A stretch of 64,000 bases of DNA from CALMNV01 sp035688975 (GCF_035688975.1 NZ_DASSMH010000059.1:1-64000); one strand, 5' to 3'; positions 53,252-63,353 are shown, counted from the first letter of the stretch. Numbers and translations: made by a program. The notes: a model not told the origin generated them from the letters alone.

Positions 53252-56200
53252 GTGGACCTGAAGCAGACCTTCCTCTCGTGGCCGGTCGTACGCCAGGTGC
53301 AGACCGGTGACTTCCTCGGCCGCGGGCCCGCCGTCACGTCAGAGCGCACCCGCACGCTCACGCCGCGCACCACGACCGCGGACAAGGTGGTCCAGAGCGT
53401 CTGCCCCTACTGCGCCGTCGGCTGCGGGCAGCGGGTCTTCGTCAAGGACGGCCGGGTGACGCAGATCGAGGGCGACCCCGACTCGCCGGTCTCCCGTGGC
53501 CGCCTGTGCCCCAAGGGGTCTGCCAGCGAGCAGCTCGTCAACAGTCCCGGCCGCCAGACCAAGGTGCTCTACCGGCGCCCGGGCGGCGCCGACTGGGAGC
53601 CGCTCGACCTCGACACGGCGATCGACATGATCACCGACCGATTCCTCGAGACCCGCCGTCGCACGTGGCAGGACAGCGATGCCCACGGCCGCCCCTTGCG
53701 GCGCACGATGGGCATCGCCTCGCTCGGCGGCGCGACGCTGGACAACGAGGAGAACTACCTCATCAAGAAGCTGTTCACCGCCGCCGGTGCCATCCAGATC
53801 GAGAACCAGGCCCGTATTTGACACTCCGCCACGGTCCCCAGTCTGGGGGCCTCGTTCGGACGCGGCGGCGCGACGCAGTACGAGCAGGACCTGGCCAACT
53901 CCGACTGCATCGTCATCCAGGGCTCCAACATGGCCGAGTGCCACCCGGTGGCCTACCAGTGGGTGACGGAGGCGCGCCTGAAGGGCGCCAAGGTCATCCA
54001 CATCGACCCGCGGTTCACCCGCACGTCCGCCACGGCCGACAAGCACATCCCGATCCGGGCCGGCAGCGACATCGTCTTCCTCGGCGCCCTCGTCAACCAC
54101 ATCCTCAGCAACGAGCTGTACTTCAAGGAGTACGTCGTCGCGTACACGAACGCCGCGACGCTCGTCAACGAGGACTTCCGCGACACCGAGGATCTCGACG
54201 GGCTCTTCTCCGGCTATGACCCTGAGGTCGGCCACTACGACCTGAAGTCGTGGGCCTACGCGACCGAGGAGGGCAACGGCAAGATCGGCGACCCGACGGA
54301 CGGCGGGGAAGAGCACGGCGTCTCGCAGGCGGAGCGCTCCGCGGGGCATACGTACGGCTCCGGTGGGCCGCCGCTCGAGCACGCCCGGGTGCTGCGCGAC
54401 GAGACGTTGCAGGACCCCCGGACGGTCTTCCAGATCCTCAAGCGGCACTACGCCCGGTACACGCCGGAGATGGTCGTCGACGCGTGCGGCATCTCCGTCG
54501 ACGACTTCGCCTACGTCGCCAAGGCGGTCACCGAGAACAGCGGCCGCGAGCGCACGACGGCATTCGTCTATGCCGTGGGCTGGACCCAGCACACCCTGGG
54601 CGCCCAGTTCATCCGCACCTCCGCGATCATCCAGCTGCTCCTCGGCAACATGGGCCGGCCCGGCGGCGGCATCATGGCGATGCGGGGCCACGCCAGCATC
54701 CAGGGCTCGACCGACATCCCGACCCTCTACAACCTCCTCCCCGGCTACCTCGCCATGCCGGTCGCGGGCCAGCACGACACGTGGGACGACTACATCGGCA
54801 GTATCGGCAGCAAGGAGCAGAAGGGGTTCTGGGCCAACGCGGACACGTATGCCGTGAGCCTGCTCAAGGCCTGGTGGGGCGAGAAGTCGACGCCCGCCAA
54901 CAGCTGGGGCTACGACTACCTGCCCCGCCTGAGCGGTGCGCACGGGACCTACCAGACCGTCATGGGGATGCTCGACGACGAGGTGGAGGGGTACTTCCTC
55001 CTCGGCCAGAACCCAGCGGTCGGCTCGGCCCACGGTCGGATGCAGCGGCTCGGGCTCGCCCACCTCAAGTGGCTCGTCGTGCGCGACCTCAACATGATCG
55101 AGTCCGCGACGTTCTGGAAGGACAGCCCGGAGATCGCCACCGGCGAGCTGAAGACGGAGGACATCCAGACGGAGGTCTTCTTCCTGCCGCCCGCCTCGCA
55201 CGTCGAGAAGGCCGGCACCTTCACCCAGACCCACCGGATGCTCCAGTGGCGCCACCAGGCCGTCCAACCGCCGGGCGAGTGCCAGAGCGAGCTGCAGTTC
55301 TTCTACGAGCTCGGCAACCGGCTGCGTGCCCGGCTTGCGGACTCGACCGACGAGCGTGACCGACCGCTGCTCGACCTCACGTGGGACTACCCCGTGGACG
55401 AGCACGGCGAGATCGACGGCGAGGCGGTCCTGAAGGAGATCAACGGCTACCACCTCACGGGTGAGAAGCAGGGGCAGCTGCTCGACTCCTTCGTCCAGAT
55501 GAAGGCCGACGGGTCCACGAGCGGTGGCTGCTGGATCTACACCGGCGTCTTCGCGGGCGGGGTCAACCGGTCGGCCAACCGCAAGCCGGGCCGAGAGCAG
55601 AGCCCCGCCGCGCTCGAGTGGGGCTGGGCCTGGCCCGCCAACCGCCGCATCCTCTACAACCGCGCCTCGGCCGACCCGGAGGGCCGGCCGTGGAGCGAGC
55701 GCAAGGCCTACATCTGGTGGGACGAGACCGCACAGCGGTGGACGGGTGACGACGTCCCGGACTTCCCCGTCGACAAGCCGCCGAGCTACCGGCCCGAGGA
55801 AGGGGTCGGCGGGCCGGCGGGGCTCGCCGGGGACGACCCGTTCATCATGCAGGCCGACGGCAAGGGCTGGCTCTTCACGCCCAAGGGCATGGTCGACGGC
55901 CCGCTGCCGACGCACTACGAGCCGCAGGAGTCACCGGTCGCCAACCCGCTCTACGGCCAGCAGTCCAACCCGGCCCGGATCGTCTTCGCGCGCAAGGACA
56001 ACCTGTGGAGCCCGTCCGCGGGGGCCCCGGGCTCGGACGTCTACCCCTACGTCTTCACGACGTACCGGCTCACCGAGCATCACACCGCGGGCGGCATGAG
56101 CCGCTGGCTGCCGTATCTCGCCGAGCTGCAGCCCGAGTTCTTCTGCGAGGTCTCGCCGGAGCTCGCCGCCGAGCGCGGGCTGGAGAACGCCGGGTGGGCC

Positions 56201-56548
56201 ACCATCGTCTCGGCTCGCACCGCCGTCGAGGCTCGCGTGCTCGTCACCGAGCGGATGACGCCCCTGCAGATCGGGGGCCGCACGATCCACCAGATCGGGC
56301 TGCCGTACCACTGGGGGGTGGGGCGCCACGCCGTCGTCTCGGGCGACGCGGCCAACGACCTGCTCGGCGTGGCGCTCGACCCTAACGTGCAGATCCAGGA
56401 GTCCAAGGCCGGGTCGTGCGACATCCTGCCCGGGCGCCGTCCCCAGGGAGAGGCGCTGCTTCGTCTCGTGGCCGAGTACCAGTCCCGGTCGGGCAGCACG
56501 GTCCAGACCGGCAACCAGCTCACGACGACGACGGACGGTGACCACTGA
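53252..56548 (+). CDS. Selenocysteine-containing formate dehydrogenase alpha subunit
   Basis: 1098 residues when TGA 53819-53821 (codon 190) is read as selenocysteine. The context is ENQARI-Sec-HSATVPSLGASFGRGG, the FdnG/FdoG active site, so the frame does not end there. A [4Fe-4S] site is in VCPYCAVGCGQRV with a later CPKGS. Mo/W-bis-MGD binding follows throughout and the C-terminal domain has HYWGVG-like cofactor contacts. It oxidises formate to CO2. No twin-arginine signal is seen, so the subunit should stay in the cytoplasm, unlike E. coli FdnG. AGGAGAG (53241-53247) precedes GTG. One-base overlap with the Fe-S subunit gene. Confidence 0.94.
53833..53851 (+). promoter_or_regulatory. SECIS-like hairpin after the Sec TGA
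   Basis: GGTCCCC-AGTCT-GGGGGCC starts 12 nt after the TGA and forms a 7-bp stem (one G-T pair) with loop AGTCT. The bacterial SECIS in E. coli fdhF and fdnG has a similar stem with GGTCT-type loop at a similar distance. SelB should bind it. The hairpin is also coding sequence. Confidence 0.75.
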
Positions 56549-57558
56549 TGGGCTTCTGGAGCAACCAGCTGGCCGGGCCGACCGACCCGGCAGCCGATGC
56601 CGCCTGGGACAGGCAGGAGCCGCGCAAGGGTTTCTTCACCGACACGTCGATCTGCATCGGCTGCAAGGCGTGCGAGGTGGCGTGCAAGGAGTGGAACGCC
56701 ATCCCCGAGGACGGCCTGCAGCTGCTCGGCACCTCCTACGACAACACCGGGTCCCTGGGTGCGAGCACGTGGCGCCACGTGGCCTTCATCGAGCAGACGA
56801 GCGAGCGGATCGCGGCGGCGCGGGAGTCGGGTCGCCGCCTCGTCGACCTCGGTATGCCGTCCCTGCGCACCGCCGAGGTCGCCGCGCCCGTGCCCGCCGG
56901 CATGGACCCGGTGGCGGACCGCGCTGCCGCGGTGGCGCAGGCCGATGCCGCGCAGGCACTCGGCACCGTGCCTGACTTCCGCTGGCTCATGGCCTCGGAC
57001 GTGTGCAAGCACTGCACCCACGCCGCCTGCCTCGACGTGTGCCCGACCGGGGCCCTGTTCCGCACGGAGTTCGGCACCGTCGTCGTCCAGGACGACGTGT
57101 GCAACGGCTGCGGCTACTGCGTGGCCGCCTGCCCGTTCGGGGTCATCGAGCGACGGGCGGGAGAGCCCACCGTCAAGAACGTCGGCGTGGCCCAGAAGTG
57201 CACGCTGTGCTACGACCGGATCGGCGACGGCCAGACCCCCGCCTGTGCCCAGGCCTGCCCCACGACGTCGATCAAGTTCGGTGATCTCGACGAGATGCGC
57301 GACCTCGCGTCGGAGCGCGTGCAGACGCTGCACGGCAACGGCTACCCGGAGGCCCGTCTCTACGGCGCCGACCCCAATGACGGCGTCGGAGGCACCGGCT
57401 CGGTGTTCCTCCTCCTCGACGAGCCGGAGGTCTACGGGCTGCCGCCGGACCCGCGCGTCACCACGGCCGACCTTCCCGACATGTTCCGCAGGGCGGGCTT
57501 CGCCGGCGTGGCGATGCTCGCCATGGCGGCCGTCTCCTTCCTCGGGAGGCGCCGATGA
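56548..57558 (+). CDS. Formate dehydrogenase Fe-S (beta) subunit
   Basis: 336 residues. It carries four [4Fe-4S] clusters: CIGCKACEVACKEWN, CKHCTHAACLDVCPTGAL, CNGCGYCVAACPFGV and CTLCYDRIGDGQTPACAQACPT. A C-terminal helix (AGFAGVAMLAMAAVSFLGRRR) could anchor it to the membrane. It carries electrons from the alpha subunit to the membrane. ATG shares one base with the upstream stop and the gene overlaps the next by 4 bp. Confidence 0.93.
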   Translation: MGFWSNQLAGPTDPAADAAWDRQEPRKGFFTDTSICIGCKACEVACKEWNAIPEDGLQLLGTSYDNTGSLGASTWRHVAFIEQTSERIAAARESGRRLVDLGMPSLRTAEVAAPVPAGMDPVADRAAAVAQADAAQALGTVPDFRWLMASDVCKHCTHAACLDVCPTGALFRTEFGTVVVQDDVCNGCGYCVAACPFGVIERRAGEPTVKNVGVAQKCTLCYDRIGDGQTPACAQACPTTSIKFGDLDEMRDLASERVQTLHGNGYPEARLYGADPNDGVGGTGSVFLLLDEPEVYGLPPDPRVTTADLPDMFRRAGFAGVAMLAMAAVSFLGRRR

Positions 57559-58616
57559 CGACCAACCCGTTCGACGCCGACCGGCCCCCCGAGCAGCCCC
57601 GCAACGGCAGGCGGCGACGGGGTGGCAGGCGTCGCCGCGACGAGTCGCTCATGGTGCCGGAGGCCGAGTTCCAGAGCTACTACGGGCACCGCGTCGTCAA
57701 GCCGGCGCCCTGGGAGGCCGACATCGCGGCCTACCTCTTCCTCGGTGGTCTCGCCGCCGGATCGGGCCTCATCGCCGCCGGCGGCGCCGCCGCCGGCTAC
57801 CCGGCGCTGCGCCGTCTCGGGCGCTTCGCCTCGGTCGGGGCAGCGGCGCTCGGCGGGGCCGCCCTGGCCAGGGACCTCGGCCGGCCCTCGCGCGCGCTCA
57901 ACATGATGCGCACCGTCAAGCTGACCTCGCCCATGTCGGTCGGCAGCTGGATCCTGACCGCGTTCGGCGGGTTCTCCGGACTGGCGCTCGCGACCGAGCT
58001 CGGCAAGAGCCTTCCCCGGCAGGACTCGATCGTGGCCAAGGCGCTGCGCGTCGCGGACCCGCCGGCGACCATCGGGTCGGCGCTCTTCTCGGCGCCGCTC
58101 GCGGCATACACCGCCGTGCTCCTCGCCGACACGGCGACGCCGACATGGCACGAGTCCTACCGCGAGCTGCCCTTCGTCTTCGTCAGCTCGGCCAACGCGG
58201 CGGCGTCGGGCCTGGCCCTGCTCGCTGCACCGTCGGCGCAGAACGGGCCGGCGCGCAAGCTCGCCGCCGTGAGCGCGGCCGTGGAGGTGCTCGCCTTCGA
58301 GAAGATGCAGCACACCATGGGCGAGACGCTGACCGAGCCGCTCCACGAGGGACGGGCGGGCGCGCTCATCAAGGCGAGCAAGATCCTCACGATCGGAGGA
58401 GCCGTGGGCGCCGCGCTCTTCGGACGCAACCGGGCCGCCGCGGCGGCGAGCGGGCTGGCGCTCATGGCCGGCTCGGTGTGCACGCGTTTCGGGGTGTTCG
58501 AGGCGGGTATCGAGTCGGCCAAGGACCCGCGCTACACCGTCGAGCCACAGAAGGAGCGTCTCGAGCGGCGTCGGGCTGCCGGGATCACCGACGATTCCAT
58601 CACCACGAGCCGGTGA
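57555..58616 (+). CDS. NrfD/PsrC-like membrane anchor subunit
   Basis: 353 residues. A basic N-terminus (RNGRRRRGGRRRRDES) precedes YGHRVVKPAPWEADIAAYLFLGGLAAGSGLI, an NrfD hallmark, and about eight to ten helices. NrfD proteins bind quinone and lack heme. Completes a formate dehydrogenase complex of alpha, beta and NrfD-type membrane subunits, so electrons likely go to menaquinone. ATGA overlap with the beta subunit gene. Confidence 0.88.
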   Translation: MTTNPFDADRPPEQPRNGRRRRGGRRRRDESLMVPEAEFQSYYGHRVVKPAPWEADIAAYLFLGGLAAGSGLIAAGGAAAGYPALRRLGRFASVGAAALGGAALARDLGRPSRALNMMRTVKLTSPMSVGSWILTAFGGFSGLALATELGKSLPRQDSIVAKALRVADPPATIGSALFSAPLAAYTAVLLADTATPTWHESYRELPFVFVSSANAAASGLALLAAPSAQNGPARKLAAVSAAVEVLAFEKMQHTMGETLTEPLHEGRAGALIKASKILTIGGAVGAALFGRNRAAAAASGLALMAGSVCTRFGVFEAGIESAKDPRYTVEPQKERLERRRAAGITDDSITTSR

Positions 58617-58649
58617 GCAGGTGCTCCCGGCCCGACCAGGAGGTTCGTG

Positions 58650-59957
58650 TTGAGCGATATCCGCAGTGCCAGAGCCGATTCGACCGCCTCCTCGCCACCC
58701 GGCGTGACGCCCAACCGGTGGCTCATCCTCGTCGCCGGGGTCCTCGTCCAGCTCGCCATCGGCGCGGTCTACGCCTGGAGTGTCTTCGGCAAGGCGGTCC
58801 AGAGTGACCAGGCGTTCGGGTGGAGCAAGGCGAAGGCGAGCATCCCCTTCGAGGTCGCCATCGGGATGATCTTCGTCGGTTCCTACGTCGGCGGTCGCAT
58901 CCAGGACCGCAAGGGGCCGCGCATCGTGGCGCTCGTCGGCGGCGTCATCTACAGCCTCGGCGTCATCCTGGCCTCCTTCGCCGACGGCGACCGGTTCTGG
59001 CTGCTCATCCTCGGCTACGGCGTGCTCGGCGGCTTCGGCCTCGGGATGGCCTACATCGTGCCGATCGCCATGCTGCAGAAGTGGTTCCCGGACAAGCCCG
59101 GGCTCATCACCGGGATCGCGGTGGCCGGCTTCGGGTTCGGGGCGGTCATCACCGCCCCGGTCGGCCAGCGCCTCATCGAGGCCAGCCCGTCCCTGCCGAC
59201 GAAGGCCTTCCTGCCGCTCGGCATCGGCTACCTCATCGCGATCCTCATCGGCGCCAGCAGGTTCCGCAACCCGCCGCCCGGGTACCGCCCGCCGGGAATG
59301 GCGCCGGTCGAGGCCAAGGCCGCCGCGGGCCGGGCCGGGGCCGCCCAGCCGTCCGTGGCGGCGGACTTCAGCCAGCAGGAGGCCATGCGCACCCCGCAGT
59401 GGTACATGCTCACCGCGATCCTCACCCTGAGCGTCACGGCGGGCATCTCGCTCATCTCCGTCGCCGCCGGGAGCGCCGCCGACATCGCCCACTACTCCGC
59501 CGCGGGTGCTGCGACTCTCGTGGGGGTCCTCGGGCTCTTCAACGGAGGCGGCCGCATCCTGTGGGGCTGGCTGTCGGACCGGATCGGCAAGATGCCCGCC
59601 TTCATGGGGATCCTCGGCATCCAGGGGGTCTGCCTCCTGCTCATCCCGCACGTCGGCTCCGCGTTCCTGTTCGCCGTCCTCGCGGCCCTCGTCTACACCT
59701 GCTACGGCGGCGCTTTCGGCACGATGCCCTCGACGGCCGGGCGCTTCTTCGGGGTCCGCAACGCCGGCGCCATCTACGGCCTCATGCTCATCGGCTGGAG
59801 CATCGGGGGCGTCGTCGGACCGTTGCTCATCTCCTCCCTCATCGGCGAGAACAAGGCCTACACGCTCGGCTTCACCGCCGTCGGGATCGTGGCCCTCGCC
59901 GGCATGGCCATCCCCATGTTCACCAAGAAGCCGGAACACCGCCCCACGAGCGCCTGA
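58650..59957 (+). CDS. OFA (oxalate/formate antiporter) family MFS transporter
   Basis: About 435 residues, 12 helices. OFA pattern: VQLAIGAVYAWSVFGKAV and the C-terminal MGILGIQGVCLLLIP. TTG 58650 is preferred because AGGAGG (58638-58643) lies 6 nt upstream; GTG 58647 is only 3 nt away. Directly downstream of the formate dehydrogenase genes, so transport of formate or a related carboxylate is likely, but not proven. Confidence 0.88.
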   Translation: MSDIRSARADSTASSPPGVTPNRWLILVAGVLVQLAIGAVYAWSVFGKAVQSDQAFGWSKAKASIPFEVAIGMIFVGSYVGGRIQDRKGPRIVALVGGVIYSLGVILASFADGDRFWLLILGYGVLGGFGLGMAYIVPIAMLQKWFPDKPGLITGIAVAGFGFGAVITAPVGQRLIEASPSLPTKAFLPLGIGYLIAILIGASRFRNPPPGYRPPGMAPVEAKAAAGRAGAAQPSVAADFSQQEAMRTPQWYMLTAILTLSVTAGISLISVAAGSAADIAHYSAAGAATLVGVLGLFNGGGRILWGWLSDRIGKMPAFMGILGIQGVCLLLIPHVGSAFLFAVLAALVYTCYGGAFGTMPSTAGRFFGVRNAGAIYGLMLIGWSIGGVVGPLLISSLIGENKAYTLGFTAVGIVALAGMAIPMFTKKPEHRPTSA

Positions 59958-59978
59958 CCGGCACACCGGCAAGACACG

Positions 59979-60019
59979 CACCGGTCGGCGACCCCGGACC
60001 ACCGGGTCGCCGACCGGTG
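59979..60019. terminator. Strong hairpin terminator before tRNA-Sec
   Basis: CACCGGTCGGCGACCC (59979-59994) pairs perfectly with 60004-60019 over 16 bp, with a 9-nt loop. No U tract follows. It ends the formate dehydrogenase operon and isolates tRNA-Sec. Confidence 0.8.
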
Positions 60020-60060
60020 TGCCCACCAAGCACGCCCACCGGACAGGTACGGTGACCCGT

Positions 60061-60156
60061 GGAGGTGTGTGGGCTCCTGGTGGTCCCCCCGGTCTTCAAA
60101 ACCGGTGAGACCGAGCATCTCGGTCTGGCGGGTTCGATTCCCGTCCACCTCCGCCA
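60061..60156 (+). tRNA. selC: tRNA-Sec (anticodon TCA)
   Basis: A 96-nt class II tRNA. Acceptor GGAGGTG pairs with CACCTCC, followed by discriminator G and an encoded CCA. The anticodon arm is CCGGT-CTTCAAA-ACCGG with TCA at 60096-60098, matching UGA. A long variable arm AGACCGAG-CAT-CTCGGTCT and T arm CGGG-TTCGATT-CCCG fit tRNA-Sec. The eighth acceptor pair (T68-C45) looks mismatched. Confidence 0.95.
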
Positions 60157-60185
60157 CTCGTCAGCCGCGAAGAGGGGAGGGCCAC

Positions 60186-60269
60186 GTGGGCAGCCACGTG
60201 GGCAACCAGGTGGGCAACCAGGTGGGCAATCAGTTGGGCAATCAGTTGGGCCACTCGGTGGGCAACCGC
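60186..60269 (+). repeat. Seven 12-bp tandem repeats at the selA 5' end
   Basis: Seven 12-bp units (GTGGGCAACCAG type) at 60186-60197, 60198-60209, 60210-60221, 60222-60233, 60234-60245, 60246-60257 and 60258-60269. In the selA frame they encode VGNQ-like tetrapeptides. Multiples of 12 keep the frame, so copy number can change without disrupting SelA. Several units begin with GTG or TTG, so more than one start codon is possible. Confidence 0.85.
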
Positions 60270-61571
60270 GCCGAAACGGAGGACCCGAGACGCCGCATCC
60301 CGCGCACCGACGTGCTGCTCGCCCTGCCCGAGCTCGCGGACGCGGTGCGCCGTCACGGCGAGAGCGCCGTCAAGGCGGCGGTCGCTGGGGCGCAGGCCCG
60401 CGCCCGCGCCGGTGACCTCCCCCCCGAGCAGGTAGCAGCGGCGGCATACGACGCGTTGCCGTCCTCCGCCACGACCCTGCGCCCGCTGGTCAACGCCACC
60501 GGGGTGGTCGTGCACACCAACATCGGCCGGGCCCCGCTCTCGCAGGCCGCGGTCGAGGCCATGGGGCTCGCCGCGGGCTATGTCGACGTGGAGTACGACA
60601 CCGAGACCGGCGAGCGGGCACGCCGCGGCCGAGGCACGCTGGCGGCGCTGCGCGAGGCCGTGCCGGCCGCGGAGGCGGCGCTCGTGGTCAACAACGGCGC
60701 CGCAGCCCTCGTCCTCGCGACCACCGCCCTCGCCGCCGGTCGAGAGGTCGTCGTGAGTCGGGGCGAGATGGTCGAGATCGGCGACGGCTTCCGGCTGCCC
60801 GACCTCATCGCCTCCACCGGTGCGAAGCTGCGCGAGGTGGGCACGACGAACCGCACGACGCTGCGGGACTACGCCGACGCGGTGGGCCCCGACACCGGGT
60901 GCGTCCTCAAGGTGCACCCCAGCAACTTCCGGGTGGAGGGGTTCACGGCGTCGGTCGGCCTCGCCGACCTGCGCACGCTGGCGGTGCCGGTCGTCATGGA
61001 CATCGGCAGCGGCCTGCTCCGCCGCGACCCACTCCTGCCGGCCGAGCCGGACGCGAGCACGGCCCTCTCCGCGGGGGCGACCATCGTGACGGCCAGCGGC
61101 GACAAGCTGCTCGGCGGCCCACAGGCCGGCATCGTGCTGGGCGAGTCGGCCACCGTGGAGCGCCTGCGCCGCCACCCGCTGGCCCGCGCGCTGCGGGTCG
61201 ACAAGCTGACCCTCGCGGCGCTCGAGGCGACGGTGCGCGGTCCCCGGCCCCCGGTCGCGGCATACCTGCACGCCGACCTTCCGCAGCTTCGTGCCCGCAC
61301 CGAGCGGCTCGCGGACGCGGTCGGCAGGTCCGTCGTGGACGTGTCGGGAGCGGTCGGCGGGGGAGGGGCACCGGGCCAGGCGCTGCCGGGCTGCGCCGTC
61401 GAGCTGCCCCCACGCTGTGCCGAGCTGCTCCGCCAGGGGGATCCGGGTGTCGTCGCCCGCGTCGAGCGCGGCCGGTGCCTGGTCGACCTGCGCTGCGTCC
61501 CCCCGGAGAGCGACGCCCTGGTCGAACGCGCTCTGCGGGCGGCGCTGGCCGCCCTGAGTGCTGGAGGCTGA
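60186..61571 (+). CDS. selA: L-seryl-tRNA(Sec) selenium transferase SelA
   Basis: 461 residues from GTG 60186, chosen because AGGGGAGG (60173-60180) is 5 nt upstream. The family fold starts at PRRRIPRTDVLLALPELADAV, so GTG 60258 is an alternative start. SelA is a PLP enzyme converting seryl-tRNA-Sec to selenocysteyl-tRNA using selenophosphate. Motifs: NATGVVVHTNIGRAPLS, NNGAAALVLATTALA, VVMDIGSGL and the PLP lysine in TASGDKLLGGPQAG. Sits between selC and selB. Confidence 0.93.
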   Translation: MGSHVGNQVGNQVGNQLGNQLGHSVGNRAETEDPRRRIPRTDVLLALPELADAVRRHGESAVKAAVAGAQARARAGDLPPEQVAAAAYDALPSSATTLRPLVNATGVVVHTNIGRAPLSQAAVEAMGLAAGYVDVEYDTETGERARRGRGTLAALREAVPAAEAALVVNNGAAALVLATTALAAGREVVVSRGEMVEIGDGFRLPDLIASTGAKLREVGTTNRTTLRDYADAVGPDTGCVLKVHPSNFRVEGFTASVGLADLRTLAVPVVMDIGSGLLRRDPLLPAEPDASTALSAGATIVTASGDKLLGGPQAGIVLGESATVERLRRHPLARALRVDKLTLAALEATVRGPRPPVAAYLHADLPQLRARTERLADAVGRSVVDVSGAVGGGGAPGQALPGCAVELPPRCAELLRQGDPGVVARVERGRCLVDLRCVPPESDALVERALRAALAALSAGG

Positions 61572-61577
61572 GCAGCG

Positions 61578-63353
61578 ATGCGGGTCATCGCCACCGCCGG
61601 ACACGTCGACCACGGCAAGTCCGCGCTCGTCCGGGCCCTCACGGGCATCGAGCCCGACCGGTGGGAGGAGGAGCACCGGCGCGGCATGACCATCGACCTG
61701 GGCTACGCGTGGACCACGCTGGCTTCCGGGGAGGAGCTCGCCTTCGTCGACGTGCCCGGGCACCAGCGGTTCATCGGCAACATGCTGGCGGGCCTCGGCC
61801 CGGCCCCGGCCGTGCTCTTCGTCGTGGCCGCGGACGAGGGGTGGCGCCAGCAGTCGGGGGAGCACCTGGCCGCCGTCGACGCCCTCGGCCTGCGGCACGG
61901 CCTCCTCGTCGTCACCCGCTGTGACCTCGCCGATCCCGCGGCGGCGCTCGAAGACGCCGCACAGCGGCTCGCGGCGTCGAGCCTCGGTGCGTGCCAGGCC
62001 GTGGCCGTCTCGGCTCGCACCGGAGAGGGCCTGGCTGAGCTGCGCGCAGCCCTCGACCGGCTCGTGTCGCGGCTACCCGACCCGGTGACCGGGGGACGCG
62101 TCCGGCTCTGGGTCGACCGCTCCTTCACCATCCGCGGCAGCGGCACGGTCGTCACGGGCACCCTCGGGGAGGGCACGATCGCGGTGGGCGACCAGCTGCA
62201 GCTTGGGAGGGAGACCGTGCGGGTGCGCGGTGTGCAGTCCTTGGGGCGGGCCCGAGACTCCGTCTCGGCCGTGGCCCGGGTGGCCGTCAACCTGCGCGGC
62301 GTCGGCGCGCACGAGGTCCATCGCGGCGACGTGCTGCTCACGCCCGGGGCCTGGCCCGTCACGTCGTCCGTCGACGTGCGCCTCTCCCGCGTGGTGGAGC
62401 GCCTGCCCGCTTCCCTGATGGTCCACGTGGGCACCGTCGGGACCCAGGCGAGGGTGCGGCCCCTCGGGGCTGAGGCGCTGCGCCTCACGACCACCGCACC
62501 GCTGCCGCTGCGCGCGGGGGACCGGATGATCCTGCGCGACCCCGGCGCCCAGCACGTGCTGGCGGGCGCGACCGTGGTCGACGCGGACCCACCGCCGCTG
62601 CGCCGGCGCGGTGCTGCCGCTCGTCGGGGCCAGGAGCTCGCGCACGCGAACGGCAGCCTCGACCTGGGCCGAGAGGTCGCGAGGCGTGGGGCCATGCTGC
62701 GCCAAGACGCCGTCGCACTCGGGCTCGCGGTCGACGACGACACGCTCGGCTCCACCGACTCGATTGTCCGAGAAGGGGATTGGCTCATCTCCGTGAGCAC
62801 TTGGCACGGCTGGGCGGACGCACTCCGTGCAGCGGTCCGGGCGCAGGCGGCCCGGGACCCCCTGGAGCCCACCCTCACGCTGGAGGCGGCGCGCGTGGCA
62901 GCCGGAGTCGCGGACCGCGTGCTCGTTCCGCCGGTGGCGAACGCAGCCGGGCTGCACGTGGCCGGCGGGAGGGTTGGAGCTCCGGAAGTCCGGCCCCGCC
63001 TGGGTGACCGTGCCGAGGCCGGACTGCGGACGCTCGAGGCGCGGCTCCGGGAGGAGCCGTTCGCGGCGCCGGAGCGGCCCGATCTGGAGGCGGCAGGACT
63101 CGGCACGCGCGAGGTCGCGGCTGCCGTGCGGACCGGTCGGTTGATCCGGTTCGAGGGTGACGTGCTGCTCCTGCCGAGCTCGCCGGCCCGGGCGATGCAG
63201 GTCCTCGCCCGGCTTCCCCAGCCCTTCACCACCAGCCAGGCCCGGCAGGCGCTCGACACCACTCGACGCGTCGTCATCCCGCTGCTCGAGCACCTCGACG
63301 GGCGCGGCTGGACCCGGCGTCTCGACGGCTCGCACCGGGAGGTCCGGCGGTAG
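61578..63353 (+). CDS. selB: Selenocysteine-specific elongation factor SelB
   Basis: 591 residues. GTPase motifs: G1 AGHVDHGKSALV, G3 FVDVPGHQRFI, G4 in VVTRCDLAD. EF-Tu-like beta barrels follow. C-terminal winged helices (VLARLPQPFTTSQARQALDTTRR) bind SECIS RNA. It brings Sec-tRNA to the ribosome at the UGA of formate dehydrogenase. It starts 6 bp after selA. Confidence 0.94.
   Translation: MRVIATAGHVDHGKSALVRALTGIEPDRWEEEHRRGMTIDLGYAWTTLASGEELAFVDVPGHQRFIGNMLAGLGPAPAVLFVVAADEGWRQQSGEHLAAVDALGLRHGLLVVTRCDLADPAAALEDAAQRLAASSLGACQAVAVSARTGEGLAELRAALDRLVSRLPDPVTGGRVRLWVDRSFTIRGSGTVVTGTLGEGTIAVGDQLQLGRETVRVRGVQSLGRARDSVSAVARVAVNLRGVGAHEVHRGDVLLTPGAWPVTSSVDVRLSRVVERLPASLMVHVGTVGTQARVRPLGAEALRLTTTAPLPLRAGDRMILRDPGAQHVLAGATVVDADPPPLRRRGAAARRGQELAHANGSLDLGREVARRGAMLRQDAVALGLAVDDDTLGSTDSIVREGDWLISVSTWHGWADALRAAVRAQAARDPLEPTLTLEAARVAAGVADRVLVPPVANAAGLHVAGGRVGAPEVRPRLGDRAEAGLRTLEARLREEPFAAPERPDLEAAGLGTREVAAAVRTGRLIRFEGDVLLLPSSPARAMQVLARLPQPFTTSQARQALDTTRRVVIPLLEHLDGRGWTRRLDGSHREVRR

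Noticed and set aside
53252..53821. A short separate gene ending at TGA 53821 followed by a second gene beginning near 53930
   Set aside because: The residues before and after the TGA match the formate dehydrogenase active site, a SECIS-like hairpin follows, and tRNA-Sec, selA and selB are near. It is one selenoprotein gene.
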